Below, one piece after another: positions 57,514-64,000 of a stretch of 64,000 bases of DNA. The notes under the pieces were generated by a model, which did no database searches, was not told where the DNA came from, and saw nothing but the letters and a program-made list of their open reading frames with translations. The position numbers and the translations under genes are program-made. The first letter of the stretch is position 1, and the number at the start of each line of letters is the position of its first letter. The DNA is from Citrus sinensis (taxonomy: Eukaryota > Streptophyta > Magnoliopsida > Sapindales > Rutaceae), in NCBI RefSeq assembly GCF_022201045.2, contig NC_068559.1:15247501-15311500 (forward strand), given 5' to 3'.

Positions 57514-57727
57514 TTTATATTAATTTAAAGGGACTGTAAGTTACAACAATTACAACTTAGGCACCCATGTGTGTGTATATCAAATATTTTTAGTGCTGAT
57601 AATACGTGTAGGAGCTTCCATTGACCCATTGGACCATAACGTTCGAAACAACGGGAGTAAAAAGTGATTGTAAGCTAAGCGGCTTTTTGGGTGTAGACTG
57701 TAGGAAATGACTTTTTTTTGGGTGTTT

Positions 57728-58290
57728 TTATGCCATATGGATGTGCGTGAATAGTGAAGGGTTCTGATGTCGTCGTGTTAAATGGGTTAAGCTATAGCGG
57801 TGCTTTCCACTTATACTTGAAAGGAAAATGATAAACAAATGAAAGGTCGACGAAGGGGCAACAGAAATGGCAGTCCATGTTGCCGTTTCACGCGTTCCCT
57901 CGTCTAATTTTTTTATTTGTGGGACCGATAATAAATAATGAAATAAAGAATAAAAAATGGAAAAAAAGCAACTCAAATATCTTCATTATTTGAAACGTTA
58001 TTCGCTTATTCTCCTCCCCAACCACTCGTTCTCGTTCTCATTTTGTCCCCTCCGTTCTTCACACGTTCCTTATTTTGTCCCCTCCATTGTTCATGCATTC
58101 CTTTCTCCACTCATACCCATCACCATCCAATGCTGTAGACAGTACAGAATTCGTCCCACTTCATCCCTCCCACTCGTTCTCGTTCTCATTTTGTCCCCTC
58201 CATTCTTCATGCGTTCCTTTCTCCACTCATCCCCATCACCATCCAACGCTGCAAGCAATATCAGAACTCGTCCCTAATGCATGCTAACGA
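57728..58290 (+). repeat. intergenic DNA with a 148-bp tandem duplication (58023-58290)
   Basis: CACTCGTTCTCGTTCTCATT occurs at 58023 and 58171, each followed by TTGTCCCCTCC and later TTTCTCCACTCATNCCCATC. The second unit ends near 58275. The sequence is C/T-rich. It could be 5' UTR-like, but no gene follows. The surrounding short ORFs are driven by this composition. Confidence 0.7.
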
Positions 58291-58445
58291 TCGATCTACA
58301 ACGGAACTGCCACCAATAGAACAATCGATACAATCAGTGCTACTACGCCATTTGAGCCATCATTAAGGTCACGTTTAACTCTCTCTATCTCTCAGTCGTA
58401 CATAATCAATGTTTTGTATCAATTTTTGTCAAATAATTAAAAAAA

Positions 58446-58862
58446 GAAAAATTATCATTTGTATACCCTTAGTTTACTCCATTATCAAAAATACTACAAC
58501 ATTTTGAGGGTGTATCAATTGTCCACCCTAAGTTGACAAAATATATCAGCTGACCACCAAACTGTTAGTTGCCGTTTAAGTATGATGACGTCAAAAGGGT
58601 AATTTGGTCTTTTCATATGATACAAGTGATAATTTAAGGGTATACAAGTGATAAAAAGAGAATTTAAGGGTATACAAGTGATAATTTTCAAGGGTAAAAT
58701 CGTCAATTCACTGTAATTCTGTTAACTTTCAAACGGCAATTAATGGTTTGATGGTCGGCTGATACATTTTATCAACTAAGGGTGGATGATTGATACACTC
58801 TCAAAGTGTTGTAATATTTTTGATAACAGAGCAAATATAGGGTATACGAATGATAATTTCCC
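58446..58862. repeat. fold-back Mutator-type MITE, copy 2, 9-bp target duplication
   Basis: TTAAAAAAA flanks both sides (58437-58445 and 58863-58871). The arms read GAAAAATTATCATTTGTATA (left) and GGGAAATTATCATTCGTATA (right, reverse complement). They are alignable for about 150 bases through CTACAACATTTTGAGGGTGT-type words. It shares arms and the TATACAAGTGATAATTTAAG-type internal repeat with the copy at 57007-57513. Confidence 0.85.
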
Positions 58863-59329
58863 TTAAAAAAATAATATTTTGTGATTTGAATTCTATGATA
58901 TATTTTATTTGTGTATGATAGTTGTGCGAAATGAATAATGATAATTCTGTAAAAAAAAATTAATTACATGATTTGTGATAATTTTTGTGTGATAAGTTGA
59001 TTTGGGAAATATTGTATTAATGCTTAAATGCATCGAATTTTTGACTTTGAAATGCACCGAATTTTTGCACAATATTTTATTTGAATATTAGCTTTGCATT
59101 TAATGTTTAATTTAAATGTCGATATTGATCAATTTATACCTATTAAGAAAAAATTAGTGATGATTTGTTTTGTTTATACATATTAAGAGGATAGTTATTG
59201 AACTTTAACTTTTCCCTTTAGCAGTTCTATATCCTAAGATGCATGGTTAGAAATTTAAATTTATTACTAATTTTAAGAAACACGGTTCTTACTAGTGTTT
59301 GATATGAATTTTTCCAATGTAGAAACCAA

Positions 59330-59704
59330 ATGCCTACTCAAAGCTATTATGTTGTTTTCAAAGGATGAAAGCTGGGCATATATAATTCTTGGCCTGAATG
59401 CCAGATGCAAGTAAATCAATTCAAAGGGAATGCTTATCAATCTTATAAATTTTTGTTGGATGCCGGAACAACTTACAATGATTACAAACAAATGCATGAA
59501 AAATTGCCAGAGACATTCAATATGTTAGAAACTATAAAATTTATTGTGGAAACACACGAAAATGGGGTGCAAACTGAAGTGCCTACATGCGACAAAGCTG
59601 TGCAAATTGATGAAGGTAGAAATGATTGTATTATTCTGCCTATATTATCCATTATATATTGTATTTTAGGAATAATTATTGCTATATGTATTTTGCATAA
59701 ATGA
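59330..59704 (+). pseudogene. RNase H1 N-terminal / viroplasmin-like domain ORF with C-terminal membrane segment
   Basis: From an ATG at 59330 the frame shows the small domain shared by the N terminus of eukaryotic RNase H1 and the caulimovirus inclusion-body (viroplasmin) protein: aromatic Y-Y-V-V-F-K-G, a G-I-Y-N-S-W turn and a Q-V-N-x-F-K-G segment. An in-frame TGA at 59366-59368 interrupts it right after the first strand. The rest stays open from 59405 to 59704. The C-terminal 25 residues are strongly hydrophobic (I-L-P-I-L-S-I-I-Y-C-I-L-G-I-I-I-A-I), a likely membrane anchor, with a charged linker before it. There is no RNase H catalytic domain. Plant genomes hold many such domain-only ORFs, often near transposons. 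Whether it came from a transposon, a host gene or an old viral copy cannot be told here. Confidence 0.65.
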
Positions 59705-59978
59705 AATTGTACCTTGTGTTATGTATAAATTTAAATAATTTAAACAAAATGATTGTTATGTATGAATTGTAACGTTTAACCGTAAAAAGGAATGACCTTT
59801 CCCTTTGGACCCTATGCATGTCTAGAGATATTATGTGTATCAAAAGAAACAACAATAATCCAATGATACACAAGTCGCCAAATCTAACATATATCATTGA
59901 TCCATCACTACAATTTCAAACATTTAAAGTCGAATATAATATAATTTCAAACATTTAAGGTCGGATCTAACATATATA

Positions 59979-61075
59979 TGTTGGGAAAATATGCTCTTTA
60001 AAAGCATATGTGTTTATTTAATTATAATAAACATTTTTTCTGATTAATAAAATTAATGAGGTATTTTATTCAAATATCTTAATTGCATTAATATTTTTAT
60101 TAAAGTCTATTTAATCATATTATATGTATTTATGTGATCACCATGTGGATTCACAGAAGACATAAATACAAGTTATCTTATGATTAAATAAATTTAGTTC
60201 GCAGTTGATAAATAAAGTTGGACACTTTATTTAGGTATAGACTGTAATAAATTCATTGAATGATTTATCTTAATCATGTATGAATTTATTGATGTAGTAC
60301 GACTACATTGAACATGATCACATATGAGATTTAATTAACTTTGTAATAACTGTCAGACTTATTAAATCTCATAGGCATTGATTTTATTGTAATCTTAATC
60401 TTGAGTTAATTATGATTTCATGATTGTAATTGTTATTCCATTTGAGTTACCAATGGGCATGACACATACTTGTAGTCTAGATTACCCGGTATCTTGGTGG
60501 GAGCATTTATGAGTATTAGAATTATAGATTAACAATATAGAATTTGTATAACACATCTCTTGATGGGTTTTCGGCACTTGATCATAGAATTCTTTGGCCA
60601 GAGTGTGTCAACATATTTAGTATATTGAAAATGATAATTAGAGAAAACTAGTAAGTATCAAGGAATAAGATGTTATTAAATTGATTGGACAGTTGAGATA
60701 TCAATTTAATTAACGATGTGGTACAAATGATTGTGCAATAAAGAAATCAATGTGGCTTGAGACGAATTATTATTCGAGCATACAATTATGGAAGTCAGCT
60801 CCAATCTTTTAGTGGAGTAGATTTGGAATTAAATAATTGGGATAGTTTAATTACATGTCTAATTATTGTAGCCACTATTGTATGTTCCCAAATGATCCTC
60901 GGGTTAGCTCATTTAATTAACTGCACCACTACTGGATTAATAAGCAAGATAACTAGCTATTTGGGACAAAAGCCTAAATTTATCATTTAGTGAGAGGTTC
61001 CATTTAATTAGCTTGTTTGTAAAGGACCTTATGTTATTTTACAAGGTAGGTCCCCCTATAGAAAAAGCAAGTAAG
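59979..61075. mobile_element. LTR-like sequence, boundaries uncertain
   Basis: Starts TGTTGGGAAAATATGC and contains GGGCATGACACATACTTG and TACCCGGTATCTTGGTGGG, wording I associate with copia-type LTRs in plants. It ends without a clear CA tip where the segmental duplication begins. The open frame at 60757-60990 inside it has no recognisable domain. Confidence 0.35.
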
Positions 61076-61079
61076 GTGG

Positions 61080-62215
61080 CCAAACATATATGATGCCTAG
61101 CTTATCAATATGGGCATCGACAATTGGTTTAAAAAAAAAAGTGAATAAAAATCAACAAAAATCTAACCATCTGGTACGATACTCATGAGGTACCGTAGCC
61201 ACAGCCTCTGTTTAGTCATATTCAAATACAAACCCATTTGCACTGATCTTGCCGTCTTGGATAGTTTTTGAAAACACGGTTTATCGGGTCGCTGCTTTTG
61301 GTATTATGTACTTGTCTCTTTTTTATTTTTGTGGAAATTTTGTGAAGTCATTGACATCAAATAATTTTAAACTGAATGATTAATAATAAAGAATTTACAA
61401 AAATAAATATCAGCATAAACAAAATTCAAAGTCAAGTCGCCGTTTTAAATAACGCGGCACAAGCTTTTAATGCAGGTGGCAATAGACCATAATAAACAAG
61501 TAATTGACTAATCAATTGCCAAACATATAATATGCCTCACGTTTCATGCAACTTTATATATGTCATCCCGAAATGGTAAATATTTGTTTAATTTTTATAT
61601 TTTAAATTAAGTATTTATTTATTTTATATATTATAAAAAATTTTAAAATATTCTTACTATAAAATATATTTCATTTTTATCCTTACTTTCACAATAATAT
61701 CATTACAACAATCTTTATAATAATTTTTATTTACCAATATTGAATTAATATCAAATTAACCTTAAAAGTAAAATAATAACAAGAAATTTTTAAATTAATT
61801 TTTATTTTCTTTTACGGTTAATTTAATAAATTAACATTTTTTCCTTTTATTAATGTCTCCAAGATTATTACAAAGATAGTTTTAAAAAAAGTTAAGAAAA
61901 AGTAAAGATAAAAATATAATATATTTAATAACAAGAACGTCTTAAAACAATTTTTAAAATATAAAGATTAAATGGATACTTAATTCAAAATATAAAAATT
62001 AATCAAATATTTATCCTTCTAAAAATAAATATCAGCAAAAACAAACTGAAACTTTCGATTGCCCTAAAGTCCAAGAACTTGACAGAGTAATATTCAATCA
62101 CCTTATTTTAAATTGGTTTTTGAATTCTAATTGAGTTTCCATTGACTTCGTTTGGGAGTTTTTATGCCATATGTACGTGTGTGACAGCGTGAGTACAAGT
62201 GGGGTTCTGGTCTTG
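61080..62215. repeat. segmental duplication, copy 2 (rearranged left end)
   Basis: Opens with CAAACATATATGATGCCTAG at 61082, which corresponds to 55864 in copy 1. It then jumps at about 61111 to the counterpart of 55427. From there it stays collinear through GTCGCCGTT (61435) and TTTTTATGCCATATG (62160). It lacks the TIR element present in copy 1 and so gives the approximate pre-insertion state near 62120. Confidence 0.72.
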
Positions 62216-62696
62216 TCATAGAGCTTGGCAATTACCATTTACCAATGTATATTTTTTACTTTTTAGAACTGCGCTTGTCGCTTCTCGCTTGTTTCTTTTC
62301 TCGAAAGATCTCTTTTCATTTTTTATTTTAAAACTATCGATAAATTAATAGCCTTGGAGATTATAAAAAAATGTATTAATTTATAAAAATAATATCACAT
62401 TTATAATAAGAATTTTTATGAAGTATTAAAATAGTATAATTAGAGAATATGGTGATTCTATCAAGTTATATGATACGATTATGAATTTATATAAATTACT
62501 TAATAATTCTTTAGCTGAATTATATGATTAGATCGTGATTATGTAGTAACTTATTAGAGAAGGTTTTTTAGAGACAACATGTTAAGCCCATTCTCTCTTT
62601 TGTTTCTTTTAACATAGCACATAAAATACAATAATATTTTCTCATCTTAAAGATACAAAGAAAGCAATAATAATCGCTGAAAGACGTAGAGCATTA
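62216..62696. other. AT-rich intergenic DNA
   Basis: No gene or clear repeat seen. Confidence 0.5.
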
Positions 62697-62704
62697 TGCT
62701 AGTA

Positions 62705-63704
62705 TAGGGATGGCAATGGGGAGGGGAGGGGAGGGGACCGATCTCTCCGTACCCATCCCCGATATTTTGCGTATGTCCCCGTCCCCTCCCCGTCCCCGTC
62801 AGAATTACTTGAGAGAATCCCCATCCCCTCCCCGAATAATAACAGGGGATCCCCGAGAGTCCCCGATCCCCGAATAACTAATACATTTTTTTTTAATTTT
62901 GAGTTAATCATATTAAAATAAAAGTAAAGTTCGAAATATATTTGTTCGAAATATATCTTACATTAATATCTATTACAAAAGTCACATACATTAAATTAGT
63001 AAGTAACGCAACATGCAAGGAATACAAACTTCTTTTACAAACTATCATGAACAAATTAATAGTTTAATACAAAATTGTTACAAATAAAATCGAATTTAGA
63101 TTCAAAATTAACTTTTTCAATGGTGGCGTGGGCACTTTATAAATGTGGACTATTCCCTTTACAACACAATAGTTAAATCGGAGCAAATCAAAAGCAAATA
63201 TTAGATTATATTAGATTAGATTATATATTAAAATTGTGATTCGCTGTGGGCAATTATAACATCTAAAAATAAATAAAAAAATAGATTTAAGTTTAAAATA
63301 TTTAAAGAATATTAAAATTTAAAAAAAAATATTTGGCTAATAGAATCTACTTAGTCTTTTTAATGTCCTAAATAAAAATTTAGGACTTTAATTAGTTAAT
63401 TAGGCCTAAAAGTTTAATAATATAAATATTTTGATATTTTTTTATTTTTACCAATATTTATAATTTTATAATTTAAATTTTATAATTTATTTACTAGTAA
63501 TTTTAAAAAATTAAAATGGGGAAATGGGTAGGGGATGAGGATTCCACCTCATCCCCGTCCCCTCCCCGAATAAGAAATTGGGTAAAAAAATTTCCCCATC
63601 CCCTCCCCGAATAAGAAATTGGGTATGAAATTATCCCCATACCCTCCCCGAATGGGGAAAATCCCCGAGGGTACCCGTCCCCGTGGGGATTTTTGCCATC
63701 CCTA
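62705..63704 (+). mobile_element. 1-kb hAT-type non-autonomous element, copy 2
   Basis: Exactly 1000 bp, flanked by a perfect 8-bp TGCTAGTA (62697-62704 and 63705-63712). The tips are TAGGGATGGCAATGGGGAGG and, in reverse complement from the right, TAGGGATGGCAAAAATCC. End-to-end alignment with 49121-50134 shows high identity with small indels. The duplication of octamers and the tip wording place it in hAT. There is no transposase. Confidence 0.9.
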
Positions 63705-63712
63705 TGCTAGTA

Positions 63713-64000
63713 CAATAAAGAAAATAATAGGCATATTAAATGTATTTAGTTTCAAATTGGTTAACTATTAATTTATGTTTTATTTGAGTCCTATAGAAAA
63801 ATAAGTTTTTTTTTTGAAAAATTATTATCTAATATATTTATTAAATTATTAATTTACCATGTTGGTCTCAAGTCGAAACCAACAAAAACTATTATTTAAT
63901 TAATGTTATCAATTTATTGAGTATTAATTTAACAAGATTGTCCTGTATATAAACTAGAACTTTCAGCCTAATTTTGAAAGCAACAAAGTAATAGCTAAAT
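63713..64000. other. AT-rich intergenic DNA to the window end
   Basis: No feature recognised. Confidence 0.5.

Larger units (their letters stand above)
56899..57566. mobile_element. Mutator-like TIR element, third family member, boundaries approximate
   Basis: The right end in reverse complement reads GGGTGCCTAAGTTGTAATTG. The left end reads TTAAGTTACAACTGCTGTAA, preceded by a (TA)n run and GGATCC. Both continue TAACTTACAGTCCCTT. The design matches the tips at 36.4 and 47.6 kb: a GGGTNCC-like start, then an AGTTACAACTGCTGTAACTT-type palindrome. A further related tip points the other way near 56870-56904. A fold-back MITE (57007-57513) is inserted inside. No target duplication was fixed. Confidence 0.55.

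Noticed and set aside
58075..58287. Overlapping Ser/Pro/His-rich ORFs
   Set aside because: They are produced by the C/T-rich 148-bp tandem duplication.
60757..60990. 77-codon ORF
   Set aside because: Lies in LTR-like sequence, with no domain or homology recognised.
1..64000. CRISPR array, operon-type defence system or biosynthetic cluster
   Set aside because: No evenly spaced repeats with unique spacers and no linked set of enzymes. The genes are ordinary, separately regulated plant genes.

Overview
The window is nuclear DNA of a flowering plant, almost certainly a eudicot. It has small multi-exon genes with GT-AG introns in AT-rich DNA, plant-specific products (a membrane-anchored MYB protein, an E-class PPR protein) and many LTR retrotransposons, hAT and Mutator-like elements. 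A woody rosid such as Citrus would fit, but the species cannot be fixed from the sequence.

Six genes look intact. They are VPS55 (+, CDS 6180-7347, 4 coding exons), a small conserved plant protein of unknown function (-, 24644-24952), phosphoacetylglucosamine mutase (+, CDS 28080-32774, 9 coding exons), MAMYB (-, 35057-36025, one exon), BUD13 (+, CDS 42844-47052, 8 coding exons) and an E-class PPR protein (+, 50990-53248, one exon). The joined exons of the three split genes keep frame throughout: 138, 558 and 560 codons before the stop. These are housekeeping genes for endosome-vacuole sorting, UDP-GlcNAc synthesis, pre-mRNA splicing and organelle RNA processing. They are not an operon and share no pathway. 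A few codons of a seventh gene may run off the left edge (1-75, -).

Most of the rest is mobile DNA, often nested. 0-5 kb: AT-rich spacer, a hAT-type MITE and an array of ~153 bp repeats with an inverted unit. 8.2-16 kb: a broken Ty3/gypsy element on the minus strand, interrupted by an opposite-strand relative, which makes a ~6.8 kb inverted repeat. 16.0-22.8 kb: a complete but non-autonomous Ty1/copia element with matching 5-bp target duplications, next to a 3' fragment of an eIF3b gene. 25-28 kb: hAT-like and small MITE sequences. 33.5-34.1 kb: a solo LTR. 36.4-41.1 kb: a Mutator-like TIR element carrying fragments of an LRR receptor kinase and a cystatin (Pack-MULE-like), later hit by a LINE, an LTR-like insert and a hAT element. 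47.6-50.1 kb: a relative of that element with a hAT element inserted in its flanking target duplication. 54.1-55.2 kb: a decayed partial copy of BUD13. 55.4-64 kb: a diverged segmental duplication, fold-back Mutator-type MITEs with 9-bp target duplications, an RNase H1-N/viroplasmin-like ORF and a second copy of the 1-kb hAT element.

No tRNA, rRNA, CRISPR or bacterial-type system was seen. The most unusual items are the Pack-MULE-like element with its nested history, the gypsy inverted repeat and the domain-plus-membrane-anchor ORF at 59.3-59.7 kb.
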